Source: Candidatus Gastranaerophilales bacterium HUM_12
GTDB lineage: Bacteria; Cyanobacteriota; Vampirovibrionia; Gastranaerophilales; Gastranaerophilaceae
Assembly: GCA_002102825.1 (NCBI GenBank)
Contig: DABJ01000025.1
Span: 2,554 to 11,392, forward strand
DNA length: 8,839 bases
Reading direction: 5' to 3'
The translations under genes were made by a program, and so were the position numbers. Positions 1 to 5,520 of this stretch are shown in pieces. The notes below the pieces were generated by a model. It saw nothing but the letters and a program-made list of their open reading frames with translations. It searched no databases and was not told where the DNA came from. Every line of letters begins with the position of its first letter. Within the stretch, counting starts at the first letter, position 1.

Positions 1-22
1 CAGAACCTGCCACTTACTTTAT

Positions 23-328
23 TTAAATTTTAATCAAGAAAAATTTACTGTCTTTAAGGGCTATAACTTTATGTTGGGTATCTTTTTTGAACATTAAAAC
101 TTCACCCTTATCAATTTTGAATTTTTGAGCATCAAAGTGAAGTTCTATTTCTCCATCAATTACATAAACTGCTGCATCGGCTTTTGAAGTGTGGGTATCA
201 ATTATTGCACCTTTTTTTATTGTTACAATATTAAAGCTGCTTTCATTGTTTTCCATTAATGGTTTTCGAATAAATTTGTCATTTTCAACATCAATAATAT
301 CTTTTGCTTTCATTACATTGTAGAACAT
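23..328 (-). CDS. Small single-domain cupin protein, degenerate metal site
   Basis: This 101-residue protein fits one compact cupin beta-barrel. The first cupin motif can be traced from Gly40 through His46 to VYVIDGE (residues 54-60), and the second around KGEVLMF to His86. Of the usual metal ligands only His46 and His86 are seen: the second His of the HxH pair is Ser48 and the expected Glu is replaced in the Ala-rich stretch at 50-53. It may therefore bind metal weakly or act as a sensor or binding protein; no substrate can be named. No signal peptide or membrane segment is visible, so it is probably cytoplasmic. The start is well supported by an AGGAGG six bases upstream (335-340), which favours Met1 over Met6. 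It lies 78 bases downstream of another minus-strand gene and could be cotranscribed with it. The fold call is fairly sure; the function is unknown. Confidence 0.8.
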   Translation of the reverse strand: MFYNVMKAKDIIDVENDKFIRKPLMENNESSFNIVTIKKGAIIDTHTSKADAAVYVIDGEIELHFDAQKFKIDKGEVLMFKKDTQHKVIALKDSKFFLIKI

Positions 329-334
329 TAGTAT

Positions 335-340
335 CCTCCT
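335..340 (-). promoter_or_regulatory. Consensus ribosome binding site of the cupin gene
   Basis: The minus strand reads AGGAGG, six bases before the ATG at 328. It is the best Shine-Dalgarno match in the window and decides the start of the cupin gene. Confidence 0.85.
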
Positions 341-406
341 TTGATTAATACAGCAATACTTTAACTAAGAGGATAATTTTCTGCACTTCTACAATATAAC
401 TATTTT

Positions 407-718
407 TTATATCGAAATATCAATCTTTTCGCCAATGTCAGATGCAATTTTATTTATTTCTTTATTTAAGTTGCATTTTGGAATTTCTTTCAAATGGCTA
501 ACAAGTTCTTTTATTTTTTCGTTTTTTTTAATTGCTGATTGTGCAATTATTACTGCTTTTTTATAATAACCCTCATGCCCAGGGAATTTTTGAGAGGTGC
601 TTAAATATAATTCTCTTCCCTCGCTATAGGTATGAATGCCCATTGCTGATTTTAGCAGAGGCTTTGTTGGGACAAGTTGTCCAAATGATGTGTTTTGAGT
701 GCTATTTTCTATTTTCAT
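407..718 (-). CDS. Unknown 103-residue protein with N-terminal Phe-Gly signature
   Basis: I do not recognise a family. The protein begins with a polar Asn/Ser/Thr-rich stretch, then SFGQL (residues 11-15) and a Lys-Pro at 19-20. The middle (40-60) is Gly/Tyr/Lys-rich, and the second half (55-98) is Lys/Ile-rich and probably helical. There is one cysteine (Cys82), no signal peptide and no hydrophobic helix. The N-terminus resembles that of the unrelated unknown protein at 8249-8803: both have M-x-I-x-N, a polar run, Phe-Gly at 12-13 and Lys-Pro at 19-20. No Shine-Dalgarno sequence precedes the ATG, only an A-rich tract, unlike most genes here. It is divergent from the oxoamine synthase gene, 143 bases away. 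Its reality rests on the uninterrupted frame and the shared N-terminal signature. Confidence 0.68.
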   Translation of the reverse strand: MKIENSTQNTSFGQLVPTKPLLKSAMGIHTYSEGRELYLSTSQKFPGHEGYYKKAVIIAQSAIKKNEKIKELVSHLKEIPKCNLNKEINKIASDIGEKIDISI

Positions 719-795
719 ATTTTTTTTTAAATCAAAACAAGATTTTTTTTGCTATTTAAATTTTTTTGAAATATTACCCAACTGATTTATTACTA

Positions 796-805
796 TGCAA
801 TTGCA
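796..805. promoter_or_regulatory. 10-bp palindrome in a divergent promoter region
   Basis: TGCAATTGCA is a perfect 10-bp palindrome between the divergent unknown gene (minus) and the oxoamine synthase gene (plus), just upstream of the candidate promoter at 810-838. It could be a regulator site, but a palindrome this short may occur by chance in AT-rich DNA. Confidence 0.2.
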
Positions 806-809
806 AAAT

Positions 810-838
810 TTTATACAGTTTTGAAAAATAAATATGAT
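810..838 (+). promoter_or_regulatory. Candidate promoter of the oxoamine synthase gene
   Basis: TTTATA (810-815) and TATGAT (833-838) are separated by 17 bases and match the sigma-70 -35 and -10 hexamers at 4/6 and 5/6 positions. Transcription would start near 845, just ahead of the ribosome binding site at 849. The region is AT-rich, so chance matches are common. Confidence 0.3.
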
Positions 839-848
839 ATATATTTTA

Positions 849-854
849 AGGGAG
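849..854 (+). promoter_or_regulatory. Ribosome binding site deciding the oxoamine synthase start
   Basis: AGGGAG lies seven bases before the ATG at 862 but only one base before the ATG at 856. Spacing therefore favours initiation at 862, which shortens the protein by two residues. Confidence 0.7.
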
Positions 855-861
855 AATGAAC

Positions 862-2130
862 ATGGTTGAAGCTCAGATTGAGAAACACGGTAATAAATTT
901 GAAAATTTTTTAACAACAGCACAAGGGGAGGACTTATTTGATAAGGCTAAAAAGGTTGCACAGATTTTGAATAGTGGTATTTTAACCGGAAATGAAGGTT
1001 TAGGAATGCGAGCTTTGGACAAGGTGTCCGGAGAATATTTTATTAGAGAAAAAGACGGAAAATCTCATTCTGTAATTATGTTTGGCTCTAATTCGTATTT
1101 AAATATGTCAACCCACCCTAAAGTTATGGAGGCTGCAAACTCTGCATTACATCAATTTGGTTATGGAATGGGTGCAGTATCAAATTATGTTGGGGTTACT
1201 GATATTCATAGAGAATTAGAAGAACGAATTGCAAAATTCTATGGTTGCGAGGATTCAATAGTTTTTCCTAGCGGTTATGGAACTAATGTTGGTGTGATTT
1301 CTGCTTTATGTAGTACTGGTGATGTGATAATAAATGACAGTGCAAACCATTCATCAATTTTTGATGGTTGCAGGCTGTCTAATGCTGAAATTAAGGTTTT
1401 TCCTCATTCAGATATGCGAGCTTTAGAGAGAATTTTGAAGAGAATTCCTAAGGCGCAAACAGGTCGTTTGATAATTACTGATGGTGTTTTTTCAATGGAC
1501 GGAGATATTGCAAGGCTTGATGTGATTACATCTCTTGCAAAAGAATATAATTGCAGGGTTATGGTCGATGATGCTCACGGGGTCGGTGTTGTGGGAAAAA
1601 TGGGACGAGGAGCTGCAGAATTTTATAACGTAATGGATAAAATCGATTTGAATGTTGGTATGCTAAGTAAATCTCCAGGAGGACTGGGCGGATATTGTGC
1701 GGCAAGTTCTGAGATTATTCAGTATTTAAGACTTTATGCAAGAACTTATTTCTTTTCAACAGCATTACCGGCGTCAATTGTGGCGGGATTAAATGAGGTG
1801 TTTAAGCTTTTTGAGACTGACGAAGCAGGAAGAGAAATGCTTTGGGATAAAATTAATTATATGAAAATGAAGTTGACTGAATGTGGTTTTGATATCGGGC
1901 ATTCGCAATCTGCAATAATTCCTGTGATGATTTATGATGAAGAAAAGTTGTTTAGAATTCATTTTGAGCTTCGGAAATTAGGCTTGTACACAAATATAGT
2001 AACTTATCCTGCTGTTAGACGTAAGGAATGTCGTTTAAGACTTTGCGCAATGAAAGAATTGACTTTTGACCAAATTGATAGAGGAGTAGAAATTTTGAAA
2101 CAGGTTTGTAGAAAATATAGAGTTATTTAA
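862..2130 (+). CDS. PLP-dependent alpha-oxoamine synthase (AONS/KBL/serine palmitoyltransferase family)
   Basis: The family condenses an acyl-CoA with an amino acid, with decarboxylation. Of 422 residues, the first ~60 form an N-terminal extension before the fold type I domain. Key residues, numbered from 862, are His163 in SANHSSIFDG (stacks on PLP), Asp236 and His239 in VDDAHGVGVVG, and Lys270 in MLSKSPGGLGGYC (Schiff base). The catalytic set is complete, so the enzyme should be active. SKS followed by GGYC, and DGCRLSNAEI after the PLP His, look more like serine palmitoyltransferase than biotin-pathway AONS. No biotin or threonine-degradation genes lie nearby, so the substrate is open. An ATG at 856 is also in frame, but the AGGGAG at 849-854 is seven bases from the 862 ATG and only one from 856, so I chose 862. 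It is cytoplasmic and apparently a single-gene unit. Confidence 0.9.
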   Translation: MVEAQIEKHGNKFENFLTTAQGEDLFDKAKKVAQILNSGILTGNEGLGMRALDKVSGEYFIREKDGKSHSVIMFGSNSYLNMSTHPKVMEAANSALHQFGYGMGAVSNYVGVTDIHRELEERIAKFYGCEDSIVFPSGYGTNVGVISALCSTGDVIINDSANHSSIFDGCRLSNAEIKVFPHSDMRALERILKRIPKAQTGRLIITDGVFSMDGDIARLDVITSLAKEYNCRVMVDDAHGVGVVGKMGRGAAEFYNVMDKIDLNVGMLSKSPGGLGGYCAASSEIIQYLRLYARTYFFSTALPASIVAGLNEVFKLFETDEAGREMLWDKINYMKMKLTECGFDIGHSQSAIIPVMIYDEEKLFRIHFELRKLGLYTNIVTYPAVRRKECRLRLCAMKELTFDQIDRGVEILKQVCRKYRVI

Positions 2131-2150
2131 TTTAGTTATTTTAAATAACT
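2121..2150. terminator. Inverted repeat shared by two converging gene ends
   Basis: AGTTATTTAA (2121-2130) and TTAAATAACT (2141-2150) are perfect 10-bp arms around a 10-base loop. The repeat contains the stop codon of the plus-strand oxoamine synthase (2128-2130) and the last codons and stop of the minus-strand pilin gene (2136-2138). It may act as a bidirectional terminator or as an mRNA 3'-end hairpin, but the stem is almost all A-T and no clean U-run follows on either side, so efficiency is doubtful. Confidence 0.45.
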
Positions 2151-2762
2151 CATATTTTCATAGTGTAGAACGTGATATGTGCAGCCCCAACCATTACCAT
2201 CTTTATCGCAAGTATATTCCGTTTCCGGTGCACCTAATGGGTATAAACCCTTATTTCTAAACCATGAAAAACAAAATAAATCTCGACCAATCGTATTTGG
2301 TGGTTTTGGACCATTTATGTCTACATAAAAATCTACAATTTCACTATTTGAAGTCTTTCCAAAACTTAGAGCAGTACCATTCATCAACACTACTTTATAC
2401 ATATTATCACCTCCATAATATCCTGCACCACTACTATTCAAATATTTATATCGTTGAGTATAAATACAAGAATCTCCTGTAAGTTCACAATCTTGTACGA
2501 CCTTGAGTGCGGGTAAAAGGTTTTGGGCGATTACAACTGCATCTTCTTGTTCTGAAAAATCCCAATCATCAGGAGTTCCAACTTCTTCTTGTCTGCTACG
2601 AATGGCTTGCGATAAAATTGAATATGTTTGTCTTAATTTAATTACGGTTTGTTTTTCTTGGTATTTTGCAAGTAGGGTTGGAATTGTCATAGCTGCAACA
2701 ATCCCGATAATTCCAAGTGTGATTAGCACCTCTGCTAATGTAAAACCTTTATTTTTAGACAT
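2136..2762 (-). CDS. Type IV pilin-like / pseudopilin protein with prepilin N-terminal motif
   Basis: The 208-residue protein starts with a short basic leader (MSKNKG) followed by FTLAEVLITLGIIGIVAAM, a class III prepilin signal. Prepilin peptidase would cut between Gly6 and Phe7, and Glu11 is the conserved Glu+5. The hydrophobic helix spans about 7-31, followed by an amphipathic helical stretch to ~60. The rest is a globular domain with five cysteines (92, 99, 164, 185, 194), which could form disulfides outside the cell, and a DKDGNGWGC stretch (186-194) whose Asp/Asn spacing could hold a cation. It is expected to sit in the inner membrane and join a pilus or type II secretion pseudopilus. 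An in-frame ATG 27 codons upstream exists, but the GGAG five bases before 2762 and the leader-type sequence set the start here. The gene is divergent from an XRE regulator. Confidence 0.87.
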   Translation of the reverse strand: MSKNKGFTLAEVLITLGIIGIVAAMTIPTLLAKYQEKQTVIKLRQTYSILSQAIRSRQEEVGTPDDWDFSEQEDAVVIAQNLLPALKVVQDCELTGDSCIYTQRYKYLNSSGAGYYGGDNMYKVVLMNGTALSFGKTSNSEIVDFYVDINGPKPPNTIGRDLFCFSWFRNKGLYPLGAPETEYTCDKDGNGWGCTYHVLHYENMSYLK

Positions 2763-2778
2763 AAATTCTCCTTTTTTG

Positions 2779-2816
2779 TTAGGTAATATACTGAATATAA
2801 TCAGTATATTACCTAA
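2779..2816. promoter_or_regulatory. Perfect 16-bp inverted repeat, candidate operator
   Basis: TTAGGTAATATACTGA (2779-2794) and TCAGTATATTACCTAA (2801-2816) are perfect 16-bp arms around a 6-base spacer. The repeat lies between the divergent pilin and XRE regulator genes and overlaps the candidate pilin -10 box and transcription start. No U-run follows it in either direction, so an operator is more likely than a terminator. The neighbouring XRE protein is the obvious candidate ligand; this is inference. Confidence 0.7.
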
Positions 2817-2843
2817 TATAGTATATATCATAACAAAATGCAA
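2815..2843 (-). promoter_or_regulatory. Candidate promoter of the pilin gene
   Basis: On the minus strand TTGCAT (2838-2843) and TATATT (2815-2820) are 17 bases apart; the -10 matches 5/6 and the -35 about half. Transcription would start near 2808, inside the inverted repeat, so a protein bound there would block initiation. Confidence 0.35.
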
Positions 2844-2849
2844 TATACT
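2820..2849. promoter_or_regulatory. Additional operator-like half-sites before the XRE gene
   Basis: The half-site core AATATACT of the large inverted repeat recurs as AGTATATA (2820-2827, inverted, 7/8) and AATATACT (2842-2849, direct, exact). With the two copies inside the repeat (2785-2792 and 2803-2810), four half-sites lie in about 65 bases between the divergent genes. The last includes TATACT at 2844-2849, a possible -10 box for the XRE gene. If used, it would leave a leader of only about five bases. The DNA is AT-rich, so some matches may be chance. Confidence 0.4.
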
Positions 2850-2860
2850 AGAATGAATTT

Positions 2861-3076
2861 ATGGATATGACAGATTATTTTAAAGAACTTGCCAAAAATA
2901 TGAGAGTTGAACGGGCAAGGTTAAATATCTCACAATTGAAATTAGCAGAAATGGCAGATGTGTCTTTAGATACAATAAATATGATTGAACGAGGAGTCGG
3001 AAATCCTAAATTGTGCACTGTTATTTCTATTGCAAAAGCTTTGAATGTTGATTTGAATACGTTAATAAAATTGTAA
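2861..3076 (+). CDS. Small XRE-family helix-turn-helix transcriptional regulator
   Basis: The 71-residue protein is essentially one HTH_3 (Cro/C1-type) domain. The helix-turn-helix runs from about ISQLKLAEMADVS (23-35) through LDTINMIERG (36-45), followed by NPKLCTVISIAKALNVD and a last helix. No ligand or dimer domain is added, so it probably works as a cytoplasmic dimer through the small domain. It is divergent from the pilin-like gene, and the intervening DNA has a long inverted repeat with extra half-sites, suggesting autoregulation and control of the pilin gene. There is no clear Shine-Dalgarno before the ATG, so translation may be weak or from a near-leaderless transcript. A second in-frame ATG lies two codons in. 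It could instead be a relic of a phage or toxin-antitoxin module, but no partner gene is adjacent. Confidence 0.87.
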   Translation: MDMTDYFKELAKNMRVERARLNISQLKLAEMADVSLDTINMIERGVGNPKLCTVISIAKALNVDLNTLIKL

Positions 3077-3087
3077 ATGAGCAACTA

Positions 3088-3120
3088 AAAAAGTTGAAAG
3101 ATAATTTCTTTCAACTTTTT
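3088..3120. terminator. Bidirectional intrinsic terminator between the XRE gene and minE
   Basis: Perfect 13-bp arms (3088-3100 and 3108-3120) enclose a 7-base loop, with the GTTGAAAG core flanked by A-runs on one side and T-runs on the other. It can end transcription of the plus-strand XRE gene (stop at 3076) and of the minus-strand minCDE operon (stop at 3144). Confidence 0.85.
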
Positions 3121-3143
3121 AATTTAATTAATTGTACTAAAAA

Positions 3144-3674
3144 CTATTCTTTTGGTTCTTCTTTGCTTTCAGTTTCTTCAACTGTTTCTTCTGATTCTTC
3201 AGAATTTTCCTCTTCAGCCTCTTCTTTTTCTTCAGTTGAGTCTTCGTTTGTTTTATCTTCTGCAGATTCAACATCTTCTGATGTTTCGTCTTCAGAATTT
3301 TCTTCCTCATTTTCGGAGTCAGAATCTTCATCAGATTTTTTAGCTTCGTCTTCAGCTTTTAATGTTTCTTCGATTTCTTTTTCATCTTTAGCTCTGATTA
3401 CCGGAATTGAAAGCATCAAAGCCATTTGGTCACCCTCTTGATCAAAGTTAAGTTCAAGGGCATCTTTATCCATTTCAACGTAACGAGATAAAAGTTCTAC
3501 AAGTTCTCTTCTCATACGTTGTAAAAGTTCAGGTGTAAGATTTGTTCTATCTTGCATCAAAACAACACGCAATCTGTTGCAAGCAACATCTTTTGCGTTT
3601 TCCTTTTCTGTTTCAGTTTGTTTGAAAAGACTCAAAACTTTATTGCATAATTCTTTTAAAATATTTTCGCTCAT
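3144..3674 (-). CDS. minE: Cell division topological specificity factor MinE with long acidic C-terminal tail
   Basis: MinE stimulates MinD ATPase and strips MinD from the membrane, which keeps the MinC inhibitor away from the mid-cell. The N-terminal ~94 residues match the whole family: ACNRLRVVLMQDR (31-43) is the anti-MinCD helix/strand, and LVELLSRYVEMDKDALEL (58-75) with MALMLSIPVIR (84-94) is the topological-specificity domain. Typical MinE is about 85-105 residues; this one has 176. The extra part (97-176) is low complexity, with 43 of 80 residues Asp or Glu and many Ser, and is probably disordered. It is in frame with no sign of frameshift. The ATG lies one base past the minD stop and its AAGGAG is inside the minD end, so the two are likely translationally coupled. 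It is last in minCDE, ends in TAG and is followed by a terminator. Identity is secure; the tail's role is unknown. Confidence 0.95.
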   Translation of the reverse strand: MSENILKELCNKVLSLFKQTETEKENAKDVACNRLRVVLMQDRTNLTPELLQRMRRELVELLSRYVEMDKDALELNFDQEGDQMALMLSIPVIRAKDEKEIEETLKAEDEAKKSDEDSDSENEEENSEDETSEDVESAEDKTNEDSTEEKEEAEEENSEESEETVEETESKEEPKE

Positions 3675-3675
3675 T

Positions 3676-4491
3676 TTACTTCTCCTTACCTACAAGGTGT
3701 GAGAAGAATTTCTTAACCTTGTGCATAAAACTGGTTTCTTCTTCAAGGTCAAGGAATGGAACTTCTTCGCCCATAATACGACGTGCTACATTTCTATAAG
3801 CTTTACCGGCTAATGAATTTTCTTCATTAACGATTGGTTCCCCTTTGTTTGTTGAAGTGATGATGCCCGTGTCTTCCGGAATTATACCCACCAAATCTGC
3901 TGAAAGAATTTCAACAACATCTTCAACACTCATCATATCATTTGATTTGATAAGATTTGGTCTTACTCTGTTTAATAATAATTTGTAAGATTTAATTTCC
4001 TCTTTAGCTTCCAAAAGGCCTATAATTCTATCAGCATCACGAACTGCAGACATTTCAGGTGTTGTAACAACGATAGCTTCACTAGCTCCTGCTACTGCAT
4101 TTTGGAATCCTTGTTCAATACCCGCCGGACAGTCAACCAAGATAAAATCAAAATCTTTTTTTAATTGTTCACAAATGTCTTTCAATTCTTCTTCTTTAAC
4201 AGCGGTTTTATCTCTTGTTTGAGCTGCTGCTAACAAGCATAAGTTAGGATTTTTTTTGTCTTTAACGAGGGCTTGTTTCAACTTGCAACGTTTCTCAACA
4301 ACATCTACGATTGTATATACAATTCTATTTTCCAAACCAAGTAACAAATCAAGATTTCTAAGACCCAAGTCTGTATCAATCATAACAACTTTGTTACCTG
4401 CTCTGGCTAGAGCTGTACCGATGTTAGCGTTTGTTGTTGTTTTACCAACTCCGCCTTTTCCGGACGTAATTACGATTACTCTACCAGTCAT
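3676..4491 (-). CDS. minD: Septum site-determining ATPase MinD
   Basis: MinD is a membrane-binding ATPase of the ParA/Mrp group that recruits MinC to the membrane and is displaced by MinE. The 271-residue protein has the normal family length. Visible motifs are the deviant Walker A GKGGVGKTT (11-19, signature Lys12 and Lys17), DTDLGLRNLD (39-48) with catalytic-type Asp41, and Walker B ILVDCPAG (117-124). The C-terminus (about 255-267, FMHKVKKFFSHLV) is an amphipathic helix like the membrane-targeting sequence of known MinD. All key residues are present, so a functional protein is expected. The start is supported by AAGGAG six bases upstream, overlapping the minC stop. It is the middle gene of minCDE, 10 bases after minC and one base before minE. 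Confidence 0.98.
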   Translation of the reverse strand: MTGRVIVITSGKGGVGKTTTNANIGTALARAGNKVVMIDTDLGLRNLDLLLGLENRIVYTIVDVVEKRCKLKQALVKDKKNPNLCLLAAAQTRDKTAVKEEELKDICEQLKKDFDFILVDCPAGIEQGFQNAVAGASEAIVVTTPEMSAVRDADRIIGLLEAKEEIKSYKLLLNRVRPNLIKSNDMMSVEDVVEILSADLVGIIPEDTGIITSTNKGEPIVNEENSLAGKAYRNVARRIMGEEVPFLDLEEETSFMHKVKKFFSHLVGKEK

Positions 4492-4501
4492 TTATATCTC
4501 C

Positions 4502-5428
4502 TTAATTTTCTTCATGTATCTTTCTTATTACGATGCTTCCTTTGTATGTGAAAGCTTCTTCCGGTGTATATTCACAAGATTTTTGAATATATGGAAGATT
4601 TACTGTATCAGGTCTTCTTGCAAAAACTTCACCAATTCTGATTTGAACAGGGTTCAATTTCAATGCTCTAATTTTTGCATAATTGTTTCCCTCAGAACCG
4701 GCATGGGCAATTCCGCCTAAAATACCCCAAACTGTGATATCCCCTTTGGCAATAATTTCAGCTCCCGGGTTTACATCACCGATTACAAGAATATTTCCGT
4801 CAGATGAGATGCTTTGTCCTGAACGAACAGTCTTTCTCAAATATAATGTAGGAAGTGATTCCGGTTCATTTTTTAATGCCAAAATTTCTTCATCGTTTTC
4901 TTCTTTAACTTCTTGAGCTTCAACATTTGCGGCAATTGATTCGTTGTGATGAATAATTGGTGTAATTTCTTTTTCATCAGTTTCAACCTTTGATTCATTT
5001 GATGAAGTTTCTTCTTCTCCAAAAATATTATCTAAAGCTTGGGAAACTTCTTTTGTTGGAGCTTCGTCAGAATTTGTTTCTTCATCATTGTTATCTTCTT
5101 CAGATTTTTCTTCTTTGTTTTCAAAATTAGGAGCTTCAATCGCATTAGTAAATTCTGAAATCCTAATATCTAAAGCTGTTGCAGATTCAAGAGTTTTGGT
5201 TGAACTTGTACTGATAAATGCCAACTGTGATTCCATCAACTCAACTAGGGCTTTAATACTTGTCAATTCTGCTTCTGTCAAATCAACAGCGCCTAATTTC
5301 ATACAAATATGTTTCCCTTTTGATTCAGGCATGTCCAAAATTCTTGAAAGTTCATAAATAATTTCTGAGGTTTTCTTTGCAGTAGTTAAATCTACAATGA
5401 AACCATTTTCGATATATCCCTTATCCAT
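4502..5428 (-). CDS. minC: Septum site-determining protein MinC with extended acidic linker
   Basis: MinC inhibits FtsZ polymerisation when MinD holds it at the membrane. The 308 residues divide into an N-terminal FtsZ-interacting domain (about 1-97), an acidic Glu/Asp/Asn/Ser-rich linker (about 100-192), and a C-terminal beta-helix (about 194-308). The beta-helix has LRKTVRSGQSI (197-207, the RSGQ motif tied to MinD binding), VIGDVNPGAEIIAKGDI and the Gly-rich WGILGGIAHAG. E. coli-type MinC is about 230 residues, and the excess here is nearly all linker. A modest AAGGGA stands before the ATG at 5428. As the first gene of minCDE it is probably driven by the promoter near 5475. Identity is certain from the C-terminal domain and operon order; the N-terminal domain is more divergent. 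Confidence 0.96.
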   Translation of the reverse strand: MDKGYIENGFIVDLTTAKKTSEIIYELSRILDMPESKGKHICMKLGAVDLTEAELTSIKALVELMESQLAFISTSSTKTLESATALDIRISEFTNAIEAPNFENKEEKSEEDNNDEETNSDEAPTKEVSQALDNIFGEEETSSNESKVETDEKEITPIIHHNESIAANVEAQEVKEENDEEILALKNEPESLPTLYLRKTVRSGQSISSDGNILVIGDVNPGAEIIAKGDITVWGILGGIAHAGSEGNNYAKIRALKLNPVQIRIGEVFARRPDTVNLPYIQKSCEYTPEEAFTYKGSIVIRKIHEEN

Positions 5429-5474
5429 TTTTCCCTTTCCAAAATTCGGTTACATGGATAAAGTACACGAAACA

Positions 5475-5480
5475 ATTATA
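5475..5480 (-). promoter_or_regulatory. Candidate -10 box of the minCDE promoter
   Basis: The minus strand reads TATAAT, a perfect -10 consensus, 46 bases upstream of the minC ATG. No good -35 hexamer stands 16-18 bases before it, so an activator or a weak -35 is possible. Transcription would start near 5468. Confidence 0.45.
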
Positions 5481-5520
5481 GACTTCAAGAAATTATTTAC
5501 TTTTGTTATTAAATATTAAA

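Noticed and set aside
2779..2816. The 16-bp inverted repeat as an intrinsic terminator
   Set aside because: No T-run follows the hairpin on either strand, and it sits between two gene starts rather than two gene ends.
2763..2843. N-terminal extension of the pilin-like gene to an upstream ATG
   Set aside because: It would put 27 residues before a perfect prepilin leader, run through the inverted repeat and lack a ribosome site; the 2762 start has a good one.
2861..3076. XRE protein as the antitoxin of a toxin-antitoxin pair
   Set aside because: The next gene on the same strand is beyond a terminator, and no small toxin-like frame is adjacent.
3094..3441. Plus-strand Ser-rich reading frame of 115 codons
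   Set aside because: It is the antisense of the acidic minE tail: GAA/GAT codons read backwards give TTC/ATC and Ser-rich frames. It has no family resemblance and overlaps a certain gene.
4256..4720. Plus-strand 154-codon reading frame across the minD/minC junction
   Set aside because: It lies antisense to two certain genes with conserved motifs, and its translation has no recognisable domain.
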